Shown in pieces: positions 45,165-53,898 of a stretch of DNA of 64,000 nucleotides; within the stretch, counting starts at the first letter, position 1; every line of letters begins with the position of its first letter. The stretch is from the NCBI RefSeq assembly GCF_001905385.1, contig NZ_LIPF01000003.1, positions 434,001 to 498,000 on the forward strand, written 5' to 3'. A program made the translations under genes and the position numbers. This stretch comes from Streptomyces sp. CB02414. GTDB lineage: Bacteria > Actinomycetota > Actinomycetes > Streptomycetales > Streptomycetaceae. The notes beneath the pieces are model-generated. The model searched no databases. It was given only the letters and a program-made list of their open reading frames with translations, and had not been told where the DNA came from.

Positions 45165-46436
45165 TCAGATGTCTTCGGTCAAGGCCGGCAGGCGGAACTG
45201 GTCCGATTCCGCTGCTGCTGCGTCATCGGGTGCACCGCGTCGCAAGTACGGGCTGGCCAGGGCGGGCAAGATGACGGCGATCGACAGGATTGCCAGGCCG
45301 ATCCCGAGGACGACCGGTGCTCGCAAGCCGTGCAGCGGGATGAGCGCGGAGCCGACAGCAGACCCGATGATGACGCCGAGGGTGATGAACGAGCCGTGGA
45401 TCGTGTTCACCAGTGGTGCGGTGCTTCCCGCACGCTGGATGCGGACAGCCATGGCGGGGTTCATGGTGACGCCGACCAGGCCGATGCCGAGCATGAACGC
45501 CAGCGCCAGTGACGGAATGCCGGTGAAGAGCGCGAAGCCGGTGAGGAAGAGGGCGTTCAGCGCGGTGCCGAACAGTTGCGTGGAGATCGTGTGCTTGTCG
45601 GCCAGGCGGCCGACGATGAGATTCCCAACCAGGGTCGCCACTCCGTAGACGAGCAGAAGAACGGGCACGAGGCTGTCCGAGAAGCCGGTCACTTCGGTGA
45701 GGATCGGAGTGAAGAAGCTGAACGCCGAGAACGTCGCTCCGATGATGAGCGTGCTGGAGGCGAGGGCGAGCAGGAACTGGGGCTTTCGCAGTACGGCGGA
45801 GGCCGAACGGGCCGATGCGACGGGCTCGACACCGCCGTCGGCCGGTGCGGCGGGGTTCGACACGAAGGCAAGTGTCAGGATGGCGGCGACCAGGGTGATC
45901 GCTGAGATCGTCCAGAACGCGGTCTGCCAGCCGAACCGGCCACCGACGAAGGTCGCGAGCGGCAGGCCGAGCAGAGTCCCGAGCATCAGCCCGTTCATGA
46001 CGACGGCGACCGCGCGTCCGCGCACCCGCTCGTCGACCAATTGGACGCCCATCGAGACCGCGATACCGAAGAACGCCTGCGAGGCGGCCCCGCTGATGAC
46101 CCGGGCGAGGACCATCATCGGATACCCGGTCGCGAGCGCTGCGATGACGTTGCCGACGAGGAAGATCGCGAAGATGGTCATGAGCGCGTTCTTCGGCGGA
46201 ACCCTGAGCAGGGCGAAGGTGAGCGGTGGGCCTCCGAGGGCCATTGCGACGGCGAAAATCGTCACGAGGTAACCGATCTGCGGGATCCCGGTGCCGAGGC
46301 CTTCCGCGAGCTGGGGCATGAGGCCTGCGACAGTGAACTCGCTGGTCACCATCGCGAACACCCCGGCGGCGAGGACGTACACCGCGGGCGGGACGGCCTT
46401 CTTCACGGCTGGTGCTGGTGCTGGTGCTCTGCTCAA
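45165..46436 (-). CDS. MFS transporter (DHA1-type drug efflux)
   Basis: A 423-residue, twelve-helix major facilitator (VYVLAAGVFAMVTSEFTVAGLMPQLAEGLG start, VLARVISGAASQAFFGIAVSMG, DERVRGRAVAVVMNGLMLGTLLGLPLATFVGGRFGWQTAFW). The motif-C-like GTLLGLPLATFVG and the E-F-T-V-A start resemble AraJ/Cml-type exporters of drugs or sugars. It lies directly downstream of a TetR gene on the same strand (69 bases apart), fitting a repressor-efflux pair. A GTTTTGGATA half-site near the start supports that. Confidence 0.93.
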   Translation of the reverse strand: MSRAPAPAPAVKKAVPPAVYVLAAGVFAMVTSEFTVAGLMPQLAEGLGTGIPQIGYLVTIFAVAMALGGPPLTFALLRVPPKNALMTIFAIFLVGNVIAALATGYPMMVLARVISGAASQAFFGIAVSMGVQLVDERVRGRAVAVVMNGLMLGTLLGLPLATFVGGRFGWQTAFWTISAITLVAAILTLAFVSNPAAPADGGVEPVASARSASAVLRKPQFLLALASSTLIIGATFSAFSFFTPILTEVTGFSDSLVPVLLLVYGVATLVGNLIVGRLADKHTISTQLFGTALNALFLTGFALFTGIPSLALAFMLGIGLVGVTMNPAMAVRIQRAGSTAPLVNTIHGSFITLGVIIGSAVGSALIPLHGLRAPVVLGIGLAILSIAVILPALASPYLRRGAPDDAAAAESDQFRLPALTEDI

Positions 46437-46505
46437 CAGAGAGCCTTTCTGTACTCACTTATCCAAAACTCGGGCATGAGGAAGCGCCGCCGGGCAGCGG
46501 CGCTG

Positions 46506-47108
46506 TCAGTGCAGGAGGGAGCTCAATCCGGCCAGGGCGATCCGGCGGAGCGTATCGACGTCGACGCCGGTCTGGGCTGTCACGCGCAGGCCCGAGATGA
46601 CGGTGCTGGCGAGCACCGCCCCGTCGTCGGGATCCACGCTTCCGGAAATCGACCCGTCGATCTGGCCGGCCCGGATCGCTCCGGACAGAAGGGACAGTCT
46701 CGCTCGTAGGTCGCGGTCGAGGATGCGGGCCACGCGCTCGTCCCGCTCACGCAGGTCCGGGTCCATGAGGCTCTGTACGACCATGCAGCCGGCCGCATGG
46801 CCGCGGTTCGCCGCCTGCAACTCCTCGTCCACGATGACGTCGACAAGCGTGCGCAACCTCTCGGCGCCCGTCAGTTCGTCGTCGGCGAGGATCGTCGACT
46901 GGCGCGCTCCGGTCGTCGCGACGTAGTGCTGCAAGGCCCGCACGAACAGCTCATCCTTGGAGACGAACGCGTTGTACAGGCTGCTGCGACGCACGCCCGC
47001 CGCCTCGCAAAGCTGCTCGGTCGAGGTCTCGGCGAAGCCGTGCACGCGGAACTCACGCGCCGCGGCGTCAAGTACTGCGGTCTCGTCGAACGTGCGCGGT
47101 CTGGCCAT
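46506..47108 (-). CDS. TetR-family transcriptional repressor
   Basis: A 200-residue regulator. N-terminal HTH: DETAVLDAAAREFRVHGFAETSTEQLCEAAGVRRSSLYNAFVSKDELFVRAL. The C-terminal helical ligand domain contains HAAGCMVVQSLMDPDLRERD and VISGLRVTAQTGVDVDTLRRIALAGLS, resembling the TetR_C subgroup of efflux-pump repressors. ATG 47108. A 24-bp imperfect palindrome lies 17 bases upstream, and a related half-site precedes the MFS gene, so repression of both is likely. Confidence 0.93.
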   Translation of the reverse strand: MARPRTFDETAVLDAAAREFRVHGFAETSTEQLCEAAGVRRSSLYNAFVSKDELFVRALQHYVATTGARQSTILADDELTGAERLRTLVDVIVDEELQAANRGHAAGCMVVQSLMDPDLRERDERVARILDRDLRARLSLLSGAIRAGQIDGSISGSVDPDDGAVLASTVISGLRVTAQTGVDVDTLRRIALAGLSSLLH

Positions 47109-47124
47109 GGGGCGAAGCTAGCAC

Positions 47125-47148
47125 GTTTTGGATGCCATAATCCATAAC
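47125..47148. promoter_or_regulatory. TetR operator candidate
   Basis: GTTTTGGAT (47125-47133), six bases, ATCCATAAC (47140-47148): eight of nine positions are symmetric. A GTTTTGGATA half-site on the minus strand lies at 46461-46470 before the MFS gene, and ATCCAAAAC/ATCCATAAC are shared. Confidence 0.65.
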
Positions 47149-47193
47149 GCTCGCCTCGAAGCTCGAGACCCCTCGCCGACCGTCACCGACCGT

Positions 47194-47898
47194 TCAGGTG
47201 GTGCCGGCACGTTTGTAGCCGACCCACATTCGGCCGCCAACCTGCCCGAGCACCTCGTCGACGGTGGTCACGAGGGGCTCTGCCCTTCCGCTCAGTACTT
47301 CCTGTAGACCGTGATGGAGGCGTGTGCTGAGCCCCGGCGCGGTTGTCTCGAGGCGGCGTGCCAGCCACTTCCCACCGCCGTTCCAGGAGCCGGAGACGGC
47401 CAGCGCCAGCTCACCGGTCCGACGGACCAGTTCGGTCGCGATGAACAGGCGCTCGTTCTGGTCGGTGCTTCCCGCGAGGTCGTCGAGGAGGTCGGTGATC
47501 GCGTAGCGGCGGTCGTCGACCTCTTCCGCCGGCGCCGGGGGCGGTCCTGCGGCGGTCAGCTTCCGCGCGTGCGCGGCGAGGCGTGCTCCGAGCCCGTCGG
47601 TGTCGAACAGCAGCAGCCCGGCGGCACACATCCACAGCAGCGGCGAGCGGCGCGTGGGCAGCTCCCGTTCGATGTAGGCGTGCCACGTGGCTTCGGTGTG
47701 TACGAACATCTCCACCGGCCAGTCGGCGTACTGGAGGCTCTCACGGTAGGGGGCGGGGGCTCCGTGGAGCAGCACCACGACGTCGAGGTCCGACGTCGCC
47801 GTACGGCGGCCCGTGACGACGCTGCCGCCCAGGAACGCGGTGCGCGCTCCGGGGTGCTGTTCCTCCACGACGGCGCGTGCGGCCTCGATCGCATCCAT
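47194..47898 (-). CDS. Nucleotidyltransferase-fold protein (Pol beta/MNT type)
   Basis: A 234-residue protein with the minimal nucleotidyltransferase signature: FLGGSVVTGRRTATSDLDVVVLLHGAP, i.e. Gly24-Gly25-Ser26 and the metal pair Asp37/Asp39. A helical C-terminal domain follows (DDRRYAITDLLDDLAGSTDQNERLFIATELVRRTGELALAVSGSWNGGGKWLARRLE). Related proteins include aminoglycoside-type adenylyltransferases and MNT toxins/antitoxins; no HEPN partner is adjacent. ATG 47898 begins at the usual distance before the signature. It is the last chromosomal-side gene before the att site. Confidence 0.82.
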   Translation of the reverse strand: MDAIEAARAVVEEQHPGARTAFLGGSVVTGRRTATSDLDVVVLLHGAPAPYRESLQYADWPVEMFVHTEATWHAYIERELPTRRSPLLWMCAAGLLLFDTDGLGARLAAHARKLTAAGPPPAPAEEVDDRRYAITDLLDDLAGSTDQNERLFIATELVRRTGELALAVSGSWNGGGKWLARRLETTAPGLSTRLHHGLQEVLSGRAEPLVTTVDEVLGQVGGRMWVGYKRAGTT

Positions 47899-48004
47899 GC
47901 GGCAACTATCAACATTGCGTCCACCGCGCGCACGCTCTTTTCCAGAAACCCGGAAGGGACCCGACCCGCTATGCGGATCAGGCCCCTGACCTGGTACTTC
48001 ACTG

Positions 48005-48049
48005 TCGGGGTGGCGGGATTTGAACCCACGACCTCTTCGTCCCGAACGA
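48005..48049 (-). other. Attachment-site remnant: 3' half of tRNA-Pro(CGG)
   Basis: On the minus strand the sequence has a tRNA anticodon loop TTCGGGA (anticodon CGG at 48042-48044), the CGAAG stem strand, a T arm GTGGGTTCAAATCCCGC and the acceptor strand CACCCCG. The 5' partners are missing: CCTCG faces CGAAG with one mismatch, and the next bases (GCGGGCCGCGCCCGAA) form no D arm or CGGGGTG acceptor strand. Integration into tRNA genes leaves exactly this 3' copy at one junction. Confidence 0.85.
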
Positions 48050-48237
48050 GGTTCGGGCGCGGCCCGCACCTGCTGCCTTGCTGTTTCGCCTGGTCAGGAG
48101 GCTGGCGTGGGGTGGCCTCGGAGGGTTTGGGAGGGGCTAAGGGAGCGGGTCGGCTCCCAGATGGCTCCCGGGAAGACCGCCGCCAGCATCAGGCGCCTAT
48201 CGCTGCCGGCAGTCCGCCCTTCCTGCCCCTCCTCCGG

Positions 48238-48486
48238 TCAGAGGTGCAGGATCAAATCGATGGAGGACCGCAGCAGCCAGAGGGCTGCTACACCCGCTAC
48301 GGCTGACACCGCGCCCTTGAGCGCCTGGACGGTGAGCACCCAGCGGAGGGACCGCAGCCGGCGCCGTGCCCGCGGCGAGGGCCACCCCTGCCCCGCCTCT
48401 TCGGAGGCGCCGCCGACGCGGGGAGGGCGGTGCAGGGCAGCCTTGATCTTCCTGGCAAGGAGTGCCAGGACAGCCTTACACTTCAC
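48238..48486 (-). CDS. Small membrane protein, unknown
   Basis: An 82-residue protein: a basic N-terminal half (ALLARKIKAALHRPPRVGG, RARRRLRSLRWVL) and one C-terminal membrane helix (ALKGAVSAVAGVAALWLL). GTG 48486 has AGGAG six bases upstream, and about 80% of codons end in G/C. I do not recognise it. It is next to the att site inside the island, convergent with nothing obvious. Confidence 0.6.
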   Translation of the reverse strand: MKCKAVLALLARKIKAALHRPPRVGGASEEAGQGWPSPRARRRLRSLRWVLTVQALKGAVSAVAGVAALWLLRSSIDLILHL

Positions 48487-48675
48487 GCGAAGCTCCTGAT
48501 CAGTGAACTAGTCGGGATGTTTCCGCGGGGAAGGCACCGGCTCAGGTTGGTAGCCAGGCGGCCGGGCCTTTCCCGCGTTGTGACTGACGATATGCAATGG
48601 CGCGCATGGAGCGGTGGAACCGAATGAAAACGCACTCGGACTCATTTTGTCACCTGTGAGGATTTGCGACGCAGA

Positions 48676-49344
48676 TCATCCTAGCCGAACGCGGCGCATG
48701 GCGAGGGCGACCGCAACCTCCGTCGAATCCTTTCCCGCCCGTCTCGCGTAACGGATAAGTGCCTCCATTTCCGCCTCCATCCCGGCGCGTGCCAGTTTGT
48801 CAGCTGCGTGGGCGATCTCGGATTCTTCCCATGAGGCGGCCAGGTCGGCAAGTAGGGCGATCCTCTGGTCGGCCTTCATTTCGGCCAGCAGTCCGGGGAG
48901 GTCTGGAGGGGCTTCGAGCTGATCGGTACCGGCCGGTGAAGCGCTGTGACTGTTGCGCCGGTCCCCCTTTCTGGATGCCGCGCCGTTGCGCCGGTCCCCC
49001 TCCGAACAGGTGCAGTCGACTGAAGGGTGCCCCTTCGACCGCCGGGCCGCACACAGCAACGCTTGGAGTTCGGCGGGTTCGAGTTCAAGCGCAACTCCCA
49101 TGCGGTGGGCGCCCTGTTGTGCCAGATCGGACATGAGGCGGACCGACTCCCTGTCGGGAAGCCGCCGCCCGTGGAGCCAGTGGGACAGTTGGGATGGTGA
49201 AATGCGCAGGGCCTCCGCTGCGACATGCAAGGCGGCGCCCGGCTGGACGTACTGGATAACGATCCGCAGGGCTGCAGCGAACTCCTTTACCTCGCCAGTG
49301 GTGCCGGACGCGTAGGAACTTCCGATATGGCCTGAAGCTGGCAC
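48676..49344 (-). CDS. Helix-turn-helix regulator of the island
   Basis: A 222-residue probable DNA-binding protein. HTH in FAAALRIVIQYVQPGAALHVAAEALRISPSQLSHWLHGRRLPDRESVRLMSDLAQQ (about 22-77). A linker with duplicated GDRRN units (an exact 17-bp DNA repeat at 48952-48968 and 48985-49001, 33 bp apart) is followed by helical C-terminal regions (LLAEMKADQRIALLADLAASWEESEIAHAADKLARAG). GTG 49344. It is divergent from the RM-associated operon across a region with two palindromes, so control of that operon is a reasonable inference. Confidence 0.8.
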   Translation of the reverse strand: MPASGHIGSSYASGTTGEVKEFAAALRIVIQYVQPGAALHVAAEALRISPSQLSHWLHGRRLPDRESVRLMSDLAQQGAHRMGVALELEPAELQALLCAARRSKGHPSVDCTCSEGDRRNGAASRKGDRRNSHSASPAGTDQLEAPPDLPGLLAEMKADQRIALLADLAASWEESEIAHAADKLARAGMEAEMEALIRYARRAGKDSTEVAVALAMRRVRLG

Positions 49345-49515
49345 AGCGAAGGGACCCCTTCCGGTTGCCGGGGCTGCGCACGGAGACGATCAATCGGACT
49401 GAGCCTATCCGTTCGCGGGGTGCGAGGTCTCGGGTTCTTCGGTCATCGGGCGGACTATTTTCGACGAGGGATCGAAGTGGCTCAAACGTCGCATCCCGGG
49501 CATTTCGGATGGCCG

Positions 49516-49573
49516 TCTTTACTGATGCTGTAAAGATGCCTGATCACTGGAATCGATAGCACTTTCTGTGCTA
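49516..49573. promoter_or_regulatory. Two palindromes in the divergent promoter of the defence locus
   Basis: TCTTTAC (49516-49522) / GTAAAGA (49530-49536) and TAGCAC (49557-49562) / GTGCTA (49568-49573), both perfect, lie between the HTH gene and the HNH-like gene in an AT-rich stretch. They are candidate operators for the HTH protein. Confidence 0.6.
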
Positions 49574-49628
49574 GTAATGGGTGGTTGTATGGCGCCTTTC
49601 ACTGCCCTCCCGAGGAGGTTTTGCTCGA

Positions 49629-50318
49629 ATGGAAGCACCCCTGCCCTCTTGGCTGGATCCCGGCCTGGGGACGATGAAGCGTGCTGCGCTGTGGCTCGTG
49701 TCCGAGGTCGGAGTGGGCAAGACGTTCACCAAGGAGCAGCTCCGTGCCGCCTTCCCCGGCGTCTCGCAGGTCGACCGCCGCATGAGGGACCTGCGGGACT
49801 TCGGATGGCGAATCCACACGAACCGCGAGGACGCGACGCTGGACTCGCACGAGCAGCGCTTCGTCGAGCAGGGCGATCCGGTCTGGTTGCCTGGCCGGGC
49901 AACACGCAGGGCCGGCACTGCAGCCATCGGCGCCGGACGGCGGCGGGAGGTTCTGGCGAAGGACGGGAACATGTGCCGCTCCTGCGGTATCACCCCCGGC
50001 GAGCTGTACGACGGCACAGACGAAGCCGCCCAGCTCGACATCGCTCGGAGAGAAGTCGTCAAGCCCGGTGGAGTCCGGACGACGGAGTTGGTCACTGAGT
50101 GCCGGCGATGCAGAGTCGGCGGCCGTGCGCTAGTGGCGGATCTTGGCGAGGTCATCAGGGCAGCGGCGGCGCTCAGCCCTTCGGATCGCCGCGTCCTGGA
50201 GGGCTGGTTGGATGACGACCAGCGGGAGTTCACCGCGCTGGATCGGCTCTGGAGTGCTTACCGCTCCCTGCCTGAGGAGTCGCGAGCGCAGCTGCGCTCG
50301 CAGCTTGGTGCTACCTGA
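49629..50318 (+). CDS. HNH-like zinc-scaffold protein, catalytic histidine apparently lost
   Basis: A 229-residue protein. N-terminal winged-helix part: VGVGKTFTKEQLRAAFPGVSQVDRRMRDLRDFGWRIHTNREDATLD (28-72). The C-terminal half has the HNH zinc frame: Cys116-x2-Cys119 and Cys158-x2-Cys161, with GRRREVLAKDGNMCRSCG and PGGVRTTELVTECRRCRVGG. Where an active HNH has DH it reads DIAR (137-140), and the central Asn is Thr. It is thus likely DNA-binding or structural. ATG 49629 follows GGAGG ten bases upstream. It heads the operon with the ParB-like and helicase genes. Confidence 0.78.
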   Translation: MEAPLPSWLDPGLGTMKRAALWLVSEVGVGKTFTKEQLRAAFPGVSQVDRRMRDLRDFGWRIHTNREDATLDSHEQRFVEQGDPVWLPGRATRRAGTAAIGAGRRREVLAKDGNMCRSCGITPGELYDGTDEAAQLDIARREVVKPGGVRTTELVTECRRCRVGGRALVADLGEVIRAAAALSPSDRRVLEGWLDDDQREFTALDRLWSAYRSLPEESRAQLRSQLGAT

Positions 50319-50379
50319 AGCCGATCTCAGCACACAGAGGCCCCTGGACAACAAGACGTAGGGAAGCAGGAACAAGGAA

Positions 50380-51804
50380 ATGGCACAGGACTACGGTCTG
50401 CCGCCGATTGCTGAGGAGAACCGCGCGCTGGTCCGGTCCCGTTTGCGGGAAGTCGAGGCCGGCAGCGGTCCTCGCGAGACGCTGACGGTGGAGTGGCGCG
50501 GGCAGCCTGAGCACCTGGAAGTCATTCAGATGCCGGCGGGGAACCTCTACTACAACCCTGCCACCCATCGCATCCGCGCTCAGTCCAGCCACGACCCCAA
50601 GCAGGCGGCGGCACTGGCTGACGACCCCTGGAGCAGCGAGAGCCAGGCGTACTTGGACCGGCTGCTGCAGGTACTTCCCGCGGATCCGGCAAGGACGGAT
50701 CCGGAGTTCGACGAACTGGTCGCCAGCCTGAAGGAGTACGGCCAGACAGATCCCGGCCTGATCACCCGTGAGGGCATCCTCGTCAACGGCAACACCCGCC
50801 GCGCAGGTCTGGTGCAGTTGTACGGCCCCACGCACGAGATGCGCGTGGCCGTCCTGCCAGAAAGTTGCGACTGGCAGGACATCGCGGCAATCGAGCTGTC
50901 CCTGCAGCTGCGCAAGGAGCACCGCCGCGACTACTCGTACATCAACCGGCTCCTTGCGGTGCAGGAACTCGTTGACCAGGGAACGCCCTTGGCGGTAATC
51001 GCCTCGATTTTCCGTACAACAGCGGAGCGGTGCCGACAGGACCAGTGGGTGCTGGCGAACATCGAGTCGCTGATCGAACGCAGCCGGTCGACTGGCGGTC
51101 AGCTGTCTCTGGTGGCGTTCGAGGACCAGGCGGAGAAGTTCCGCGAGCTCCACCGCGCCTACGTCAAGCAGTACGCGACGAACCCTGAGAAAGCCGAGTT
51201 GCTGCTAGAGAACCGGCTTGCTGCCATGATGCTCGGGTTTGCCAAGACTGACGTGCGCTTCATCGACCACGACTTCAACAAGCGCTACCTGTCACGTTAC
51301 CTGTCAAAGGTGCTTCCCGAGGACAGTGCACCGGCCGGGCCTTCTGCGAGTACCGCCATCCCGGGGTTGGGCAGGGCGGTTAAGGGCCCCTCTGCCGACG
51401 TCAGTACGGCCAAATCGCTGACCGACACCGTCCTGCGCCTGCGGGTCGCTACCCAGCCTGGATCTGTTGCGCAGGATGCTGCCGATGAAGCGCAGAAGAA
51501 GGCAAAGAGACTGCGCGATGCGATGGATGAAGCCATCACATTGGCCGGCCGTGATGCGCGCATCCAGAAGCGCAAGCAGGCAGCGCCTGCCCGCCTAGCC
51601 GATGCAGGCCGGGACATCGAGCAGTGCATCACGGATCTCGTCATGTCCCGGGCTCAGAGCAGCCTTGACGAGGACGCCTTCGACGACGCCGTCACCGACC
51701 TCCGGAAGAAGCTGCAGAAGCTCGCGCTTGAAGCCAAGCGCACTGTGCAGGATCCCGGCGAAGGAGTGACTTGGCTCATCGAGACCCTCGGGAGGGCTCG
51801 CTAG
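50380..51804 (+). CDS. ParB/Srx-like protein in the restriction-modification locus
   Basis: A 474-residue protein. The ParB/sulfiredoxin-type domain is visible at about 105-150: DPEFDELVASLKEYGQTDPGLITREGILVNGNTRRAGLVQLYG, with VNGNTRRA in place of the ParB GERR box. A helical centre follows (LQLRKEHRRDYSYINRLLAVQELVDQGTPLAVIASIFRTTAERCRQDQWVLANIESL) with an HTH-like look, and then a coiled coil (KKAKRLRDAMDEAITLAGRDARIQKRK). A CTP-switch or nuclease role cannot be read from sequence. ATG 50380 has AGGAA upstream. Its stop abuts the helicase ATG with no gap. Confidence 0.78.
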   Translation: MAQDYGLPPIAEENRALVRSRLREVEAGSGPRETLTVEWRGQPEHLEVIQMPAGNLYYNPATHRIRAQSSHDPKQAAALADDPWSSESQAYLDRLLQVLPADPARTDPEFDELVASLKEYGQTDPGLITREGILVNGNTRRAGLVQLYGPTHEMRVAVLPESCDWQDIAAIELSLQLRKEHRRDYSYINRLLAVQELVDQGTPLAVIASIFRTTAERCRQDQWVLANIESLIERSRSTGGQLSLVAFEDQAEKFRELHRAYVKQYATNPEKAELLLENRLAAMMLGFAKTDVRFIDHDFNKRYLSRYLSKVLPEDSAPAGPSASTAIPGLGRAVKGPSADVSTAKSLTDTVLRLRVATQPGSVAQDAADEAQKKAKRLRDAMDEAITLAGRDARIQKRKQAAPARLADAGRDIEQCITDLVMSRAQSSLDEDAFDDAVTDLRKKLQKLALEAKRTVQDPGEGVTWLIETLGRAR

Positions 51805-53631
51805 ATGGCTGGCGAGCCCAGTCTGACGATCGGGTTCGACATCACGCGTACCCAGGCGTCACTGAGGACGGTGCCTGCCTGCCGCAGTGCTCTCGGGCAG
51901 ATGATCGCCAACTTTCCCAGCGGACGGATGACAGACCGGTTGTCGGCGGCAGTCCCCGTAGACAGCTTCCTTGCGAGCATCAGTGCGTTGGCTTCCTGGC
52001 CTGAACCGGAAAGCGTTGTCTGGGAGGACGACTTCCGGCGTCTCGTCACGGAGATGCTCGACACCGCTGACGCGGCCGAGAGGCTGCTCAGCGGTGAGGT
52101 CGGTGAGGACGCTGTCACTGCCGACCAACTCCCCGCTCTGCTCGGGGCAAACTGGAAAGCCCCCCTGGCCCCATTCCAGCTACGAGACACGGCCCGGCTG
52201 CTCTCCATGGGCAACGGAGCCAACTTCAGCGTGCCCGGAGCTGGGAAGACCCGGGTCTCCCTGGCCGTCTTCTCAGCACTGAGGGAGCGGGGCGAGGTGT
52301 CCCGCATCCTCGTGGTCAGCCCGAGGTCGGCTTTCGAAGCGTGGCGGTACGAAGCCGAGGCGTGCTTTGCTGAGCCGCTCCAGGCGCATGTGATGGGCAA
52401 GGGCGCTCCGCCTTCTGCCGATCTCCTAATTGTTAACTACGAGCGCCTCCACGGGGCGCTGCCTGCGCTCTCCGATTGGCTCAGAGCAGCTCCTGCAATG
52501 CTTGTCGTCGACGAAGCTCACCGGATGAAGCTGGGAGGCGCCGGCGTCTGGGGCGCAGCTTGTCTCGCGCTCGGTCCGCTCAGCCGCGTTCGGCTGATCC
52601 TCAGCGGCACGCCGGCGCCGAACGGTGCCAAGGATCTGGAGAACCTCCTGTCCTTCGTCTGGCCAGGCCACGGGCGCAGGGTGGTGACCCAGGCTGTCGA
52701 CGGCGGCAACCTCGCCTATGCGAGCAAAGTGCTGAGGCCCATGTTCACGCGCACGACGAAAGCGGAGCTGGGGCTGCCGCCGGTGGAGGTCCGACTGCGG
52801 CGGCTTGCGATGCCGCCTCTGCACGAAGAGATCTACGAGGCTCTCAAGGGCGGAGACAGGGTTTCTGCGAGAGCCGCTGCGGACCGAATGGACTTCCAGA
52901 CTCTCGGCAAAGCTGTGCTGCGCATGTTGATGGCTGCGACCAGCCCCGCCCTTCTGGTGGGCGGGTCCACTCGGTACGAGCCTCTCGAGTTCCGCGTCCC
53001 GCCGTTGCAGGCTTCGGAGAACGCCCCACTGTCGGAACTCCTCCACCGCCTTCCGGAGTACGAGGTGCCACCCAAGTACAAGGAAGCCTTGGCCATCGTT
53101 GCGGAGAATGCCTCCCTAGGGCGGAAGACTTTGGTTTGGGCGAGCTTCGTCCGCAGCATTACCTCTCTGCAGCGGCTGCTGGCGCCCTTCCAGCCTGCTG
53201 CGGTTCACGGTGGCACCCAGGACCGAGAGGCAGAGCTCCGCCGGTTCAGGGAGGATCCTGCCTGCTCCGTCCTCATCTCGAACCCTGCGACCCTCGGCGA
53301 GGGCATCAGCCTGCACCAGGATTGCCACGACGCGGTCTACATCGATCGCGATTTCCAGGCCGGCCGCTTTCTGCAGAGCCTGGACCGCATCCACCGCCTC
53401 GGGCTGAGCCCTGACATCGAGACCAGGATCACCGTGCTCGCAGCCGTGGGCACGGTCGACGAGATCGTCGCCATGAGGCTGGCGAAGAAGCTGGAATTCA
53501 TGGGCAGGATCCTGGACGACTCGGCAGTGCGCGAGCTCAGCGATCCCGAGGAAGAAGCCTCTGTTGCCGCAGGGATGGATGCGGCCGATATGCGGGCCGT
53601 CCTCGAGCATCTTGAAACGGGCGCGCTGTAG
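51805..53631 (+). CDS. SNF2/DEAH-type superfamily 2 helicase
   Basis: A 608-residue ATP-driven DNA translocase. Motifs: Q-like region LAPFQLRDTARLL, Walker A PGAGKT (144-149), DEAH (236-239) in LVVDEAHRMK, motif III LILSGTPAPN, then the second RecA lobe ending in motif VI QSLDRIHRLG (about 528-533), with ALAIVAENASLGRKTLVWASF between. This is SNF2-like rather than a type I HsdR, as no nuclease or methylase domain is attached. ATG 51805 directly follows the ParB-like stop, so both are produced together and may act as one complex. Confidence 0.9.
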   Translation: MAGEPSLTIGFDITRTQASLRTVPACRSALGQMIANFPSGRMTDRLSAAVPVDSFLASISALASWPEPESVVWEDDFRRLVTEMLDTADAAERLLSGEVGEDAVTADQLPALLGANWKAPLAPFQLRDTARLLSMGNGANFSVPGAGKTRVSLAVFSALRERGEVSRILVVSPRSAFEAWRYEAEACFAEPLQAHVMGKGAPPSADLLIVNYERLHGALPALSDWLRAAPAMLVVDEAHRMKLGGAGVWGAACLALGPLSRVRLILSGTPAPNGAKDLENLLSFVWPGHGRRVVTQAVDGGNLAYASKVLRPMFTRTTKAELGLPPVEVRLRRLAMPPLHEEIYEALKGGDRVSARAAADRMDFQTLGKAVLRMLMAATSPALLVGGSTRYEPLEFRVPPLQASENAPLSELLHRLPEYEVPPKYKEALAIVAENASLGRKTLVWASFVRSITSLQRLLAPFQPAAVHGGTQDREAELRRFREDPACSVLISNPATLGEGISLHQDCHDAVYIDRDFQAGRFLQSLDRIHRLGLSPDIETRITVLAAVGTVDEIVAMRLAKKLEFMGRILDDSAVRELSDPEEEASVAAGMDAADMRAVLEHLETGAL

Positions 53632-53640
53632 GGGTTGAGC

Positions 53641-53829
53641 TCATAGGGTCCCGTCCTGCAGCAGCTTCTCCATGGCATCGGCCTCCCGTTGGAGCACGAT
53701 GCGGCCGTCCCCGTCGCTGAACGCCATGATGCGGGCCCCGGTGCCAAGGCCGGCCTCAGCCAGGAGGCCGATAGGCAGCGAGACCTTTCCGTCTTCGTCG
53801 ATGCTGAGCTCAGCTGGTTCCCGAATCAC
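53641..53829 (-). CDS. AbrB/SpoVT-type DNA-binding protein
   Basis: A 62-residue swapped-hairpin protein: PAELSIDEDGKVSLPIGLLAEAGLGTGARIMAFSDGDGRIVLQREADAMEKLLQ is the AbrB/MazE/SpoVT fold. GTG 53829; the ribosome site is weak. It is read against the helicase-NaeI direction and starts 69 bases from the divergent NaeI start, so it may control NaeI expression or be an antitoxin without visible toxin. Confidence 0.68.
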   Translation of the reverse strand: MIREPAELSIDEDGKVSLPIGLLAEAGLGTGARIMAFSDGDGRIVLQREADAMEKLLQDGTL

Positions 53830-53840
53830 AGCCGAAGTGT

Positions 53841-53854
53841 GCCACTGCTGTGGC
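53841..53854. promoter_or_regulatory. Small inverted repeat between abrB-type gene and naeI-type gene
   Basis: GCCAC-TGCT-GTGGC, in the 69-bp divergent intergenic region: a candidate operator. Short, so only suggestive. Confidence 0.4.
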
Positions 53855-53898
53855 GGATGGGACTGCCCTGCCCGGCTGCGCACGGATAGAGTCCCGGC

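Noticed and set aside
48005..48090. A functional tRNA-Pro gene
   Set aside because: The D arm and the 5' acceptor strand are missing and the anticodon stem has a mismatch, so it is only a 3' fragment.
48060..48240. An integrase end next to the att site
   Set aside because: No tyrosine or serine recombinase motif can be read on either strand there.
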